Source of the DNA: Piscicola geometra
Taxonomy: Eukaryota > Annelida > Clitellata > Hirudinida > Piscicolidae
Assembly: GCA_943735955.1 (NCBI GenBank)
Contig: OX030960.1
Coordinates: 4,969,287-5,033,286, forward strand
DNA: 64,000 nt
Direction: 5' to 3'
Part shown: positions 40,442-53,929 of the stretch, in pieces
Numbering within the stretch: position 1 is the stretch's first letter
How the letters are laid out: each line of letters opens with the position of its first letter
The notes under the pieces: model-generated
The model's input: only the letters and a program-made list of their open reading frames with translations
Database searches by the model: none
Told to the model about the DNA's origin: nothing
Made by a program: the position numbers and the translations under genes

Positions 40442-43400
40442 TATTCTGTCAACGACAATTTATGAGATGGGTCTTATATAAAAACAATGTTACAAAATTA
40501 GATCGATTATGAGTGGATACATGATGAAAACGTTAAAGTATTTTAATGTTAGAAAATAAAAAGATTGTTATTTTTTTATTATGTTAATATTCCATGTTTC
40601 ATCAACGTACAATTTACTAATAAGTAAAACTGTTTAAAACATTGGAATCTCATTCGATTCACTATCCAATTGTTTAGCAGTTATATTCGTATTCTTCACG
40701 ATCATTGACAAAATAATATTTTCCACTTATAAATATCAAAGCGTTAGTGAATTTTTGTAATAGATTTTTTAAAACAAATTATATAAAGTTTTTCATAAAT
40801 TAATGAACATGCTGTACACTATTGGTATTCGATTCGTATTCGTTCAAAAGAGAAGTTTAAATATTCTTATTCGTTAAAAGGTTTAGTCAAATCATTCCTA
40901 CTCGATTGATTAATATATTCAGATTTATTCACAGCTTTACCAATCTGTCTAATGGTTCTTAATATCATTAATAAAAATATTATTAATATGTTAGTGATAT
41001 TTCAAACTTTAAATTATCTAGTTCTCAATGGAAATAGTTTTATCAAAGTTGATTTATGGCTCATTGAAAAGTACTTAAGAAAAGATTTTGAAATCAAGTC
41101 TTATTTATCATTGAGTTTCAACTAATTTTGAACTGAATTCAGTTAAACGTTGATTGATTACAAATAAAACTTTTTAAAAAATGGTTTATTTTACAATTTT
41201 AGTTTTATTTTTATTTTTTCTTATTAAAAAAATGAAAATTAATATTGAATAAAGGGTTTAAAAATTTTAGTTCTAAATTGAAATTTTCTCTATTTCCGAA
41301 TTTTTTATAGAAAATTAGGAAAAAATATTTGTGTTATGACATGACTTATGGCAAATCCAGGTTGTCTTGAAAGTTCATTCTGCTAAAAATATACTCTATT
41401 ATAAATATTAATGACGAAAATTATTATAGTTCAAATCCACTTGGGATGAAATTCTCTTTTTCGCTTTAAAAGTACTTTGGCATAAGTTTAATAAAAACTG
41501 TAAAAATGTTTTTTTGAATTGGAGGTTCAAAAATGAATGAAAAAAAAAGTAATTAAATGTAAAATGTAATTCTTTGTAAACATAACAGTTAGATACAAAA
41601 AAACATGAAACAATATTTATTTATTGTATTAATATATGCGTAAATGAAAATAGTCAGCAAAAGTAGTCACCCGTTTGCAAATTTCTACTAAACGTTTGTT
41701 GAACCGTATAACTTCTATAATTCCACTTTTTCAAAAATTAAAATGAGAAAATAGTTAATCTTTTCGAAAAATAATTAATCAACGACATTCACTCAAACTC
41801 CATGCTTTGATGGTCTCAGAATGATTCATCAAAGAGACAAGAGCCTTGAGTGAAACCAAACTTAAATTTTATTCTTGAAGAAAGTCGTTTTAATCTGTTA
41901 AAAATCGGATTATAAGTATATACTTATCTTTTTAAATCAAAATTAATCCTATAAGTAATAACTATGAAAAATATGTTTTTCAGACATATTTTATAAAATT
42001 GTAAACAATTTTTTTTTTGATTTTCACTTTTTTTGAAGTTAATAAAACGCATAGACAAGAAATGTTTGACTGGATGAATAATGCTTGCAGTCATTTGATA
42101 AGCATCGAAATTAATAAAGACGTATGGAACTTCATGATTCGTTTAGCCTTTTGCATCGCTGACAAAATATGTTAGGAAAATTTTTGTTTTTTTATCCATT
42201 AGGTTTTTTTTACTCTCAGTGAAAACGACAAAACAGATGAAATCACGGGAAGCTGTTGTATTATAGAACGAGTTCATAAATCAAGCTATAGTTATTGTAA
42301 ATTTTTCAATAATTACCTCTCAAAATTCAAACTATGTTCAACATAATTTATCACTTTCAATTTGTAATGTTACTGAAACATTTTTAAAATGTAAAATGAG
42401 ATCCATTTTAAACTTTTAATTTTTCTTTTAAATACGTGTTTTGAATATTAAGGGCCCTCATTTCATTTTAAACACGTACTTCTATTTGTCGCATTTAACA
42501 GACATTTTTTTATTTTGTTAATAACTTACGTATAGCTTATACGAAAAATGTGATGAAAAACATACACAAATTGAAATAATCCTATTTAATTAATTTCAAA
42601 AATAGCATTCTCTGTTAATTTTTATTGCAATATGTTTTATCAGTTACCTTCTAGCTTCAGTCTTTAAAAAACTATTTTAATATAAGCATACACGAATAAA
42701 ATAAGCTATTCAAATTTTTTTCGAATATTTTTGAATATCAAAATTTTCTGGATTTTTCCTTTAAAAAAAGTTTTTTATCGTTTTTCTATTTTACATAAAT
42801 GAAAAAATACATCAAAAATTTATTAACAAATCTAGTTCATATTAAAAAAAGACCTTCGAAAGCTTTTATAACAAACGTTCCAACGAGGCATGATCAAGTA
42901 TTTATTGTTAATATGTATAAAGTTAATGTATAACATTATTAAAACTTCTCCACATATTACTAAGATATAACAAAATGAAAAGTTATACTATGAATTTTAA
43001 AGGAATAAATCATTAGAAAATACAACTTACAATATTAGAGGATAAAATGAGTTTTAAGACCACATAAAGTAGTGATGAAAACCAAATTAAATCATTATTC
43101 ATTTTTAGTGTTTTCAGACACACGAATTAATTGCTTTCATTTTAAATAAATATTTTATACCTAGTAGTATTACAGGAATACAAAGTTTTGGCGTTGTTAA
43201 ATAATTAATCCTGAGGGAAACAACTCAACATGATATATGGATTCTACGCATAATAAACTCATGTTTTTTGTCATTCAACGCATTGCCTTTAATTTTATTG
43301 TTGAATATAAAGTGATAATTATATTTTACATTTTTGCCTTTATAATATTACAATTCTTATGATCGATTGCAAGAGTTGTATCAAACTGTTCGCCTTGATA

Positions 43401-44000
43401 ATTGTATGTTGCAGTGAACAAATTATTTGTGTATTTTGATTGAAATCGTCTGATATTTGATATTTATTTTTTTCATTTTACTCATTTTTATTAGTATAAT
43501 AATATTTATAATGTTAAATATAATGTTTATAATAGAGAACAATTTTATCATTTTCAAATTCCATTAATTTTATTTTATTAACAGTGATTGGTTTTTTCCA
43601 TGTAGGATAGTTTATTATAACCTCTCTTTAAACTTAAAAACTTCATTTTACATTGAGATAAAATATTGGTGAACAAATCATCTTTTTTAATTATTTATGA
43701 ATTTTCAAACAAATTGTTTTTAGAAGTTTTCACAGGATTGCTGTTGTAAAAGCAATTTTCCATAAAAAAATTTTGGAAATTTGAAATAAATAACTCATAA
43801 TAACTTACAAAAACATGGCTGGTTTCAAAATTATACTGCGATCTAAACAGAAGTTATAGAAAATTGTTTTTCAATAATTTCAGATCAAACGTGCATAAAA
43901 CTGAGGTAAAAAAATTAATTTAAAAAGCTGATTAAATAGGATAGTAGTTAAGAAATGGAGAGTGGAAAGTAATTCAATAAAATATAAAAGGATAAATCCT
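40442..44000. other. 5' flank of copy B and AT-rich desert
   Basis: 40442-~42150 mirrors the copy A flank; beyond that no similarity is seen. No exon or RNA gene recognised. Confidence 0.5.
41792..41864. promoter_or_regulatory. Conserved upstream block, copy B
   Basis: Mirror partner of 4926-5000, ~1.35 kb upstream of the copy B ATG. Stem CTTTGATG/CATCAAAG is retained. Confidence 0.35.
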
Positions 44001-44029
44001 ACAACTAATTAAGAAGTCTACGAATGATA

Positions 44030-44220
44030 GATGAATAGTAGAAGTTTAGGCGATTGATAGATTGGGACCAGAATGCTGTTGGGTGGAGGAATGAAAAATG
44101 TAAAAAGAAATGATGGATGGAGGGTGAGTGGGTGGATAGATGAGAAAAAAGGGTTAAAGAGTGATGGATGGATTAATGAGGAAAAAGAATCAATGATGGA
44201 TGGATAGATGGAAGGTGAAA
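44030..44220. repeat. Degenerate GGAT/GATG low-complexity tract
   Basis: Imperfect ATGGATGG and GATGAGGAAAAAG words. An open frame on the minus strand here is compositional. Confidence 0.6.
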
Positions 44221-45319
44221 GACAATCAGTGTACAGGCGCCATAAGAACAAATGACGCTGAAGACGCCTTAATAAGACATCAATTATCTATTCAATTAAG
44301 GTTTGCTTTACCTTTTTTTACAAATGCTTGTGTGTGTGTAAATAGAAATACAAGGAAATGGATGTGGTTAAATCGTAAATGGTTAGCTAAGATCTTTATT
44401 ATTCATCTTATTATATGTATAAGCGTGTGTAATTTTATAAATTAGCTTTCTCAAAATGTGTTTTAAAAGTTACTTTCAAGGTTTTTTTGAATGACCTTGA
44501 AGGATTTAAATTTGGTTAATAAAATGATGAATTTGAAGTTCAATTAAAAAGTCAATTGAAAAGTATAACTTGGTTAAATTAATTTGTTAAGCGATTTTAT
44601 TATTGTAAAACAAAGATTATTTATTTAATTAATTTTATAATATTATTTTATATGTTACATTTTATGAAGTTTTAATTTTTATCAGTTTTTTATCTTTTCT
44701 TGTAAATTATTTTTTTTTATTTTCCTTGAATACGAATTACTTTAAAAGCGAATGACTTTTTAGAACGGCTTCAACTCAATAAATACGTTAAAGTACTCAC
44801 AGATGTCTACCTAATTGTTGTGAAAAACAAAAAAACTATGCTCTAAAAAGCAAAATAAGAAAAAGTAAAAAAATTTTTAGCTGGAAGGTAATCAAAACTG
44901 TTATTTTATTTGAAAAATACATTAATCTAAAAGAAAATCATGAAATAACACAATACTATGTCTTTCGTTGATGCAATAACAAAATTCGTAAAAAAAAATT
45001 TAAAAGTCAATGAATAAAAAAGAATCAAACGAAATGATGAATAAAGACATTTTAAACCTGAGATAACACAAAGAAAATAACTATAATAATTTGAGAACAA
45101 ACAAACAAAATTCAAATAAAAAAAGACATTAACACAATGCAGTAGATTTTAATTTGATTCTAAAGCAAACTAGAATCTATTCGTATAATGAGAACTGGCC
45201 AGAAAGTAATTATTTATGGCTTCACGTCCAAGTCATTGAGAACTATAATGCAGGTCTTCAGCTTTCTTTTGTATTTGAATACTAATGAAATATTCCGAAA
45301 AATTTACCACTCAAATTTG

Positions 45320-45625
45320 ATAATGGTGCTGATAATGATGAAAATGATGATGATGCTTATGGCGCATAAATGAGGGTTTTATTAATAAATAATATTTTTC
45401 TGTATGGTTGTGTTGGTTAAGGTTTCTGTAGTTGTGTTTTAATTTATAATTGACGTAGTCATGGTTATAGTAGCACTTAGTGATTATATTGGTGATGGGA
45501 AAGAAGATGATGAGAATGAAGATGATGGTGGGGGTGATGATGATTACAGTGATGATGATTATAATGATGATGATGATTATGATGATGATGATGATGATGA
45601 TGATGGTTGTGGTGGTGGAGGTGAT
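45320..45625. repeat. (GAT)n / (GATGATGAT) tract
   Basis: Interrupted GAT triplets with the purest run at 45560-45604. Frames through it give Asp or Met runs and have no other support as genes. Confidence 0.8.
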
Positions 45626-46398
45626 GGTGACAAAAGAGGTGTTAATACTGATAAGAAGAACAAAGTTGTTTCAGTGGCGAAAAGGTAATTACAAGCACAA
45701 TAGATATTACGAAGGGCTGTACAAGGAAGAAAATAAAGAAGCGATCTCATTAGGAGTAAAAACGTTAAAAAAAACAGAAAATAATTATTTCAAACAAGAA
45801 GATTATTTTGATTTTTGGTTTGAGATAGAAGGAAAGAAATAGAAAAAATTTAAAAGTCTTTAAATGTGTATAAATTTATTGAAAATATACTTTTTCAATT
45901 TTTTTTATTAAGAAGAAAATTGTTGAAAGTAATAGGCTTAAAATAGATCTAATGCATATGTGTGTAATCTGGGTTCAAAAACGAACATGAAGCTGCTTGA
46001 GCTGAATTCAATTTTAATAAATTGTAGATATATTACATATAAACTTGAGAAATGCAATAAACAGGCTATTTTGTGACAAGAAAGTTTATATAAAAATAAA
46101 ATATTAAATATAAAAAAGAAATTTAAAATAAATTTTGAAAATCATAATTGACTTTTTGTTTGGGGTCTGCAATAACCTGCTGAAGTGGATAAAACTTTTT
46201 TTTTACTAACTGAAGTCAGAAGTTCTTGTCGAATGTCACACGTCATTGTCTGCCCCCGTCATACTCTTAGTCTATAGTTAATCTATTTCATCTATTTCTG
46301 TTTCACTTTCTTATTTCATATATCTATATATATTCATCTATTAATTTTATTAATCGATAAAGTTGAGCTGCGCAATGCTCCAGAAAAGCCTGTATAAT

Positions 46399-46460
46399 AA
46401 TCAATCAATCAATCAAATAAATTTCTATAGCGCTCTTCCCTCAAATTCAAGAGCACTCGG
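46399..46460 (-). mobile_element. SINE tail fragment, left of inverted pair
   Basis: (CAAT)n, then AAATTTCTATAGCGCTCTT and TCAAATTCAA. The AGCGCTATAGAAA-type end followed by a 4-bp repeat is a common metazoan SINE/LINE 3' end. Confidence 0.45.
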
Positions 46461-47607
46461 AAAAGTATTTTTAAAAAGATGAAATTTATGTTATACAAAA
46501 TGCGAAAAAAAAATTCCAACAAAAAAGTGTAGAAATAACATTGAAACTTAGTTGAAAAAAATAAAGGTTTTATCTGCCGCATCAAATTTATGTGGTGTAC
46601 ACCTAAAGATAATATTTATTGCGCTAAATTTTCTTATTTAGAGCTTAAATATTGGTTTTTATATTTGTTCGTATGTTTTTTTGTATTTATGCTTGTAAGG
46701 GGGTACCTCATCTATATACAAGTGATTATGCCTACTTATTATTTTTTATTAACTAAAAATCACATTTTATTAGAAATTCGTTTTGAAAAATTATTTTTAT
46801 CTTTTTTCCAATTAGGCTTATACCTTACAATTATTATGCCATATTCCAACTTCAAAAATTGCTTTAGCACCATGTGAACTTGACGTTTGACTCGGATGAT
46901 TGCATTGTTCTGCATGATTAACTGTATTCTAAATACATATGCAATATAATCCCTTCGGTGTTGTAGCGATAGTAGTTTATGGAGATGTTAGTGGTGTTTT
47001 ATTGTTTTTTTAGATGTTTTGGTAAAAGATGGATGATTTTGGTATTAGATTTCGAGTCATCTTCTAGTTAAGATTAGCAGTAAAGTATGGCCTATTACCT
47101 AATTTTAGAGATATAATAACAGAAACCACATATATCTTGATATTTTTTTATCTTTTTATTTGGCAGTTACAAATAAGATAGTTACAAAAACAATCATGTG
47201 CATCTTTTCTTTTTTTTTGAAAAATCGCCGAAAAGTAAATTTTTCATTCGGGAGTGACGAAAACATTGACAAGTTAATTTGTAATAAACTTCAAGTTTTT
47301 TTTTGTTGAATTTTCAAATCAAAATGAATAGTTTCAGATTTTGAAAAAAAAGTAAAAGGGGTTTTAAAAAGTTAAATTGAATGTTGAAATCAGTTTTTTC
47401 TAGACATTATATGAATTTATGGACGAAGTGATGAGAAGAAATAGTATGCTTTTTTATTTTAAATAATTTTAATTACTTTTTTAAGATTTAAGTAAAAGAA
47501 TTGAAAGTCAAAATTCATGCATTTCATGAATTTTTGTTGTTGTTTAAAATAAGAAACTACTAAATAGAGTTGATTGAAGAACTGGAAAGAAGAATGGTAG
47601 TTATAAT

Positions 47608-47672
47608 TGAATTTGAAGAAAGAGCGCTATAGAAATCTATTTGATTAATTGATTGATTGATAGTTTAATTTT
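47608..47672 (+). mobile_element. SINE tail fragment, right of inverted pair
   Basis: Inverted match of ~50 bp to 46399-46460 ending in (GATT)n. Both tails face outward, with 1.15 kb between them. Confidence 0.45.
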
Positions 47673-50600
47673 AAAATTTGAAATAAAAAGTTGTTTGTAT
47701 GATTGTTAGATTGAAAGCTTCCAAAGGGCGATTACTTATTTTCATTTTGAAAAACAAATTTTTAGTGAATTTTATTTTAAACTTCCTTTAGAAGAGCCTA
47801 AGTTTGACCCTACCGTTTATTCATAACTGTTTTCACACTATATAATCGAACATCAAGTTGAAAAGAGAAAGTGAAATATATCATTCTACAAATTTATAAA
47901 ATGACTTCACCTGCTTGAATATTTTAAATATTATAAAATTTACTCATTTTTTCCCGATTTTAGATTATTTAGGTAAATCTTTTAAATGTGACAGAAATAT
48001 GTGTATAATTTTATATAGGAAATTTTAAAAAAATATAAAATCTTGAAAAGTGTCTAAACATTAGTGATAACTTTGTTAAAATTCGAAATTAAGATTTATC
48101 CAGTTGGGAGTCGCGTACAATGTGTCAAAATATAGAAAAGATATTGTGGTCATAAAATCCTTATTTAGTTTGAAGTGAACTCTTTCATTTTAAAATTTTA
48201 TTTTATATTTATTTTTCTCATACTGCTACTCTATAATTTTAAAAAAAGTTCTGCAGCAATCGGTAATACAAATAATTTAAAAAATATGTTTCCTTATCTT
48301 CGTCAGCATCACACACTCATACATACACACACTTACATCTTCATTCTTTTCTCAATTGAATTGTATCATTAAAAAAAGTATAAAAACAGTATAATGCTAT
48401 ATTAAAACAAAAACCATAAAATACAATATGGAAGACTCGAATAAATCCAAATAAGAATGACACTAGGTTATATGCAGACAGACATAAACAACCTCAAACA
48501 CACACATGCTAAAAGTTATTTGTTGAAATATTCATAATCATGAATGCTAGAATCCAAGAAACAAAAAAATATTCTTTCTTCACACTTTTTATTAGTATCG
48601 ACATTGTCAGTAACTTACTTACTTTTTGTTCACCATATTTTTTTCAATTTCTAGCTTTCTTCAAATGCTTTACCATTTTTCTTTTTCTATTCTACCACCT
48701 CTTACTTTTTATTAATTTTGTACTTTCTTAATTAAATGTTTCGCCATCTGGTTATAGCTTTTTAGAAAAGTGACACAAACAAAAAAGTAGTTTTCAAGTG
48801 TTCTGTAACTAATGGCTTTTAATGCGTAAAATATATCAGTTTATATTATTAACAAAATAGCTTAGCTTCAATTCTATTTTAATAAAACAAATACTTTAAG
48901 CCTATTTACCAAAATTTAGATTATTATTCGAGGAAAGTGATTTTATAAATATAAGCGTCTTGAATTATACGTTTTACTTTTCATTAGAAAATGTTTAAAA
49001 ATGTTAAAAAAATTGAAACACAATATTTAGGTTTAGACCCCACTGAAAAATAGTTGAAAAGTTAATCGTTTTTTGGTTAATCATTTGATCTCAACTAAAA
49101 AAAATAATTTTTATTATGAATTCTAGAAGATACATGAAGTGTTCATGCAAAACCTTGGCAATTATTCTCAAAATATATAGTACGAATTAATTTCTTAAAG
49201 TTGCTCTGCTTCATGTAATAAAATACTTTTGTTTAGTGAAAAAGATAAATAGTAGAAATTAACATTTTAAAAAAATAAATTTTTCAAATTTGAGTATTTT
49301 ATTTATAGTACCCAAAAATTGACCAAATGTCAAAATGATTGTTTTGTTTTTTTTTGAAAAGCATTATCATGACTGATGTATTTCATAATTTTACTTTTTT
49401 AACATTTATTTTCAATTTTAAAAAAATCACTTTTTTTGTGTGGAATTATTCTAACAATAAAGTGTAGAAAAGTTATTTGGATGGGATGCACCAATACTTA
49501 GTACAAAAAAACTTTACAACTACGTTTTTGAGTCAGTATCTTTTTGAAATTAATGTTATGTAGAATAAATGAGTAAATTACCCTAACTTGGTCATACAAC
49601 CATTTCAAAACATTCTAAGCATAAATAAATTTCAATTATTGAAAGAGTGATGAAGTAAACTTTATATTGTCTTTTTCATCTGTTGGAGACACTTAATATT
49701 TTTTTGAGTAGGTGACATTTTCGTTTTTGTGTTCATGATGATCTATTAAATATATTTTTTAGCAGATATTGTATTTGAATAATGACTACATAATGGGAAA
49801 TTTTACTTAATACTGATAAATAACAAAACCTATTTATTACATTTTAGTTTTCAAAATACATTATGATTAATACATATTTCATGCTGGTTTCGAAAAGGTT
49901 TTTAACCTATTATTTAGAATTGAAATTGATGGAGGGTGATAGATTTCAAACAAAGCCTTCATTGAAAAAATTTTTTTAACTAACCTCAACTTTTCAGATT
50001 TTTTTACTTTCAAGTGTGAATTTTTCATTTTCATTAAACAATAACAAAACTTTTGAAATAGAAAAAACTACATTTCAATTTTTCATAAAAACAAAATTAA
50101 GTCTAAACTATTTACCATTTTAGAGTTGTTTTTTACTTCTCTGCAGTTCAATTTCAACTATCTTACAATGCAATATATATTTATCTGCAGTCCGATAATT
50201 CAAATGACAATGATTTCAATGCTGTATATAATTTTAATTTAAACAAAAAAAATTATATAGTTAAATGTCTATTCTTTACAAAAGAATCTTTTTTCGTATT
50301 CATTTTAATTCAGTTTCAAATGCAAACACATACCTTGCATAAATAGATTACAAATACCAGTAAATACCATAAAAATAGATTAAAACAAAATAACATTTAA
50401 ATAATTTTATTTAAATTAAGTAAATCATAAAAAATTCAAGCTTAAAGAGCAATAAGCTTTGTTTAGGTGCCAATCTCGTCATTCTAGATTAGTTCGACTA
50501 AATGCATTATAAAAGCACTAGCACAACTGTTTATATATTAGTCTATATACGCTTATATTTTCTATATGTTTTCTTCACTTAGATATATTTTCCATACTTA

Positions 50601-50700
50601 GATATATTTTCTTTACTTAGATATATTTACCTTACTTATACATTTATTTTGTCACATAAATATCTTGATTAATTATTCATCATGAAGCCATTCCAGAAAC
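47673..50700. other. AT-rich non-coding stretch
   Basis: Homopolymer-rich sequence with only short, unsupported frames. Nothing recognised. Confidence 0.5.
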
Positions 50701-50704
50701 ATCC

Positions 50705-50795
50705 ATCTCAGGAGGGCTTATGGTCATGATGTTGAATGGTCACTGGGTATATGACTTCAGAAAAATCTTCTCGAGGTATATCATATCTAGATGAG
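50705..50795 (-). other. Exon-like island (possible terminal exon)
   Basis: On the minus strand a good acceptor (AACTCATCTAG) precedes an open frame reading YDIPREDFSEVIYPVT and ending in TGA. Less AT-rich than its surroundings. Family not recognised. Confidence 0.25.
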
Positions 50796-51952
50796 TTTTT
50801 ATTACAAAAAGAAAAAGAAATATTAAGTTGATTTTAAAATTTATAAAAAATTCTTATTAACACAATTTTATTTTGTCAAATAAGCATAAAACTTGGGAGA
50901 AGGTTTTGTCTTATTAAAATTGGAATATTATGCAAACTAAAATTATTTTATCGGTTAAATTTTTTCAACAAAACTGATGAATCTTTGGTATTTATTCTTA
51001 TCTGAAAGTTCATCCAACTTTGATACGCCAATTTTAATTTTACAAGAATCTTTTTCCAAGATTCATGTTTATTGTGCAAACTACAATTTATTTGTATCCG
51101 ATTTGTTTAAAATAATGATAACTATTTTATATACAGTTTCATTGAAATTTAACGTTGTCATTTACTTTTTTTACTATTTTTTAGTAAGTCATATACCTAA
51201 TGGTCATTTTCCGCATGTGATCTCTTATTCTGGTTTAGAATTTTTTTTAATGTAAATTTTTTTTTAATTTACAGTTAAGTCTATTGCTTCCTTCTTAATC
51301 TCAAGTGTTGTTTTGAAAGAAATATTTTTTTAATCATACACTAAATCACACTACGAATTATAATGTTGAATAGAAAGCCAGATTTGCCCTACAGTGGGGT
51401 GTTTTATATTAAATACATAATTTCTGTATCTTCTAGCTAGTTTCAAAGAACAATTGCACAACCAAACAGTATTCTATTGTTGTATTAAACCTATTCCTTT
51501 ATAATAACCGATTTAACCCATTCTATAAACAAGCAGAATTCAAAGCTAATCTGTCGTTTTGAATTGATTATTCCTACATTACTTTTTAATTTTATATTGA
51601 TTTTTTGGTTTTGGTGTAAGTGGTTCGCAAAATTATAAAAAGTGTCTAGTTGTTTTTAAATTGTAAAAAACTTATTGATCTAAACATCTTTTTAATTTTC
51701 AAGTGATATACAAAACTGACGTGATAAAAAAACATGCGTTGTATTTTTATAGACTTTCAATTTACTATTGTCATTTTGAAACAACGTTTTTTAAAGGATT
51801 CAAAATTTCAGATATTAGGTCAATTACTGACTCGTTAAACAATTTTCAAAAGAGTCAAAACAGTTAAATAGCAATAAACATAAGGTTCTAGTATAAGAGC
51901 TTTTAGAAGTTTATTTTTTTCCAAGTATTTTTTTTACAATTTTTTTTTTGGT

Positions 51953-52189
51953 CTATATCGTTCACAGCCTGACAGACGCAGGCCATGTTACAATGGTTCT
52001 GAGAAACATGGTTCTTATGCGCCAGAGACGCCACTCCACACGACGTACACATCTCTCAATGCATACGTCGCAAACACCGCATCATATACACTAGGTATAT
52101 GATAGTTCACGGTTGCTCGTCAAGGATTCGAACAGGCAACCTTTGAGTCGCAAGTCCTACGTCTACCATCTAAGCCATCCCTGCTCCCC
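51953..52189 (-). mobile_element. tRNA-derived SINE, copy 2
   Basis: Minus-strand element with perfect box B GTTCGAATCC (52124-52133) and box A TGGCTTAGATGG. Same organisation and near-identical body to copy 1. Confidence 0.75.
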
Positions 52190-53029
52190 AATTACTTTAT
52201 TAGAAGTTGCTATTTACATATTTATAAACTAGGAAAAAGGTTTCAACTCTATTTTTTAAACTATTTGATTACTAGAACTTTTACCATTTAAATATATATT
52301 TTTAAGTTTTAATAGACTCTTTTGTTATTTATTTGTATTATCTTTCTTTGATTACTTCTATTTCTTAGAAGGGTTATGAAAACGCGGAAACAAAAATATA
52401 TAAATTTGGATTCTTTCGAATACTATTAAAATTTGATTTATCATAATCTTGTTAGAAAATCGTTTTTTCAATCAATTCAAATTTTTGAATTGTTTGTATT
52501 ACACGATTTTACTGAGTTTGAGATTATTAAATCCATAAATAAACATTTCAAATTTTTTGGTCTCTAGAAGGCTCTTGAAGCAAGTAAAATTGAAGAGAGA
52601 AGAGGTCTTTGAATAAAAGAACTAGTAAATTCTGTTGATAAATAATCTCAAATAAAAAAGAGATGTATCATTCTTTATTACTAAGATATCATCGAAGTAC
52701 TGCATTGTCTTCCTCATTATTCCTTTGAAGACGTTCATAAAAAACTAATTTTAATCTTTATGGAAAAAAATCAAAAGACTAATAATAATTAACGTCTGTT
52801 GTTCAAAAAATGCATTATTTTTAAGATTGTTCAAATTATCTAAAAAACATAAGTTTGACAAATGTATTTGATGCTAATCGCTTGCACATTCATCAAACAT
52901 TTCCGAGTGCTAGTATTTTTCTCCAATATATCACGATTGGATTAATTTCACAGAAATAAACTTATGTAAAAACTATTTTTTCTCAAAAATTAATTTTATA
53001 AACTTACAAATTTAGAACAATATGATTAC

Positions 53030-53560
53030 CTCGTACATGGAGATGCCAGCAAAGATAGCATCTTCGTCCATTCAGACAATCAACTGTAATGGCTTTAACT
53101 TTCAAACTCATTCCTTTGTACATCACTACAAGCCTTTTCATGTTTCTTAGAATCTTGTATTAAGGATAAATATAATTTTCTTTTTTTCAATTCTTAAAAT
53201 ACAGTTTTCATTTTTTTTAGAATATTTCATAACAGCATTAAAATAAAGTTTAAACCATTTTTATTCTATTTTATTTTAGTTTTTATTTAGATTCAAAACG
53301 TAATTTTTTTAAACTTTAATTTTTAACTTTGAAAAAATTCTAATCTTTATTCTAAATCTAATTTGTTATTTTCATTAATACATTTCATTTTCAAAATATA
53401 AGATTTAGAATAATAAAAGTATCTAAATACATTGCTATGTGCAAATACCTCCAAAGACGTTTGTGTTCAAAAGAATGAGGCCTGTTGGAAAATCACGTCT
53501 GATGACAAGCAAATGCTCTTTAAATTCCTTGTTCAATCACTTTTTCGAAAACTTTTTTCG
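53030..53560 (-). other. Exon-like islands of an unidentified gene or relic
   Basis: Minus-strand frames HLLVIRRDFPTGLILLNTNV (near 53455-53535, donor GTATTT) and RLVVMYKGMSLKVKAITVDC (near 53030-53157, donor GTAATC) have gene-like composition. Their phases do not join cleanly. They could be exons of a diverged gene or a decayed insertion. Confidence 0.2.
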
Positions 53561-53929
53561 TTTGGTAAACAATTGATTTTTTTTTCGTAGAATTTAAATT
53601 ATATCTCGGAAGAATTTCCAATTTATATTTATTTAGGATATCCTAGAAATTCAACCCCTTCTAAAATCGGAAAATCCAGAAAGAAACAGCTAAAAAAATG
53701 CACATTTGAGCTTGACACTTAATTACATTGGAGCGTTTTTAGATTTGCTGCCATCCAAGCTTTAGCTTCTTTATCTTTACGCAATTAACCTCTTTTGCAT
53801 CTATCACCAATAAAACATTCTGTGAGTTTTATACTTTGGAATAGATACTTTTGCAGCTCAATTAAAATGAATGAATATGAATGGTACTTATTTCAAACTA
53901 TTCCTACAATTATAAATAAATAAAATAAA

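Larger units (their letters stand above)
23745..42150 (-). repeat. Right arm of inverted segmental duplication
   Basis: Mirror image of 4600-21910, carrying copy B. The spacer between the arms is about 1.8 kb. Confidence 0.75.

Noticed and set aside
45461..45842. Asp- or Met-rich small proteins
   Set aside because: Product of GAT triplets, no homology or splice support.
46381..46440. (CAAT)n as an independent microsatellite
   Set aside because: Better explained as the tail of a SINE because the adjacent TATAGCGC sequence has an inverted partner with the same kind of tail.
52680..52745. Reverse transcriptase of a Ty3/gypsy element
   Set aside because: Only a YFDDIL word in a short frame; no neighbouring gag, protease, integrase or LTR.
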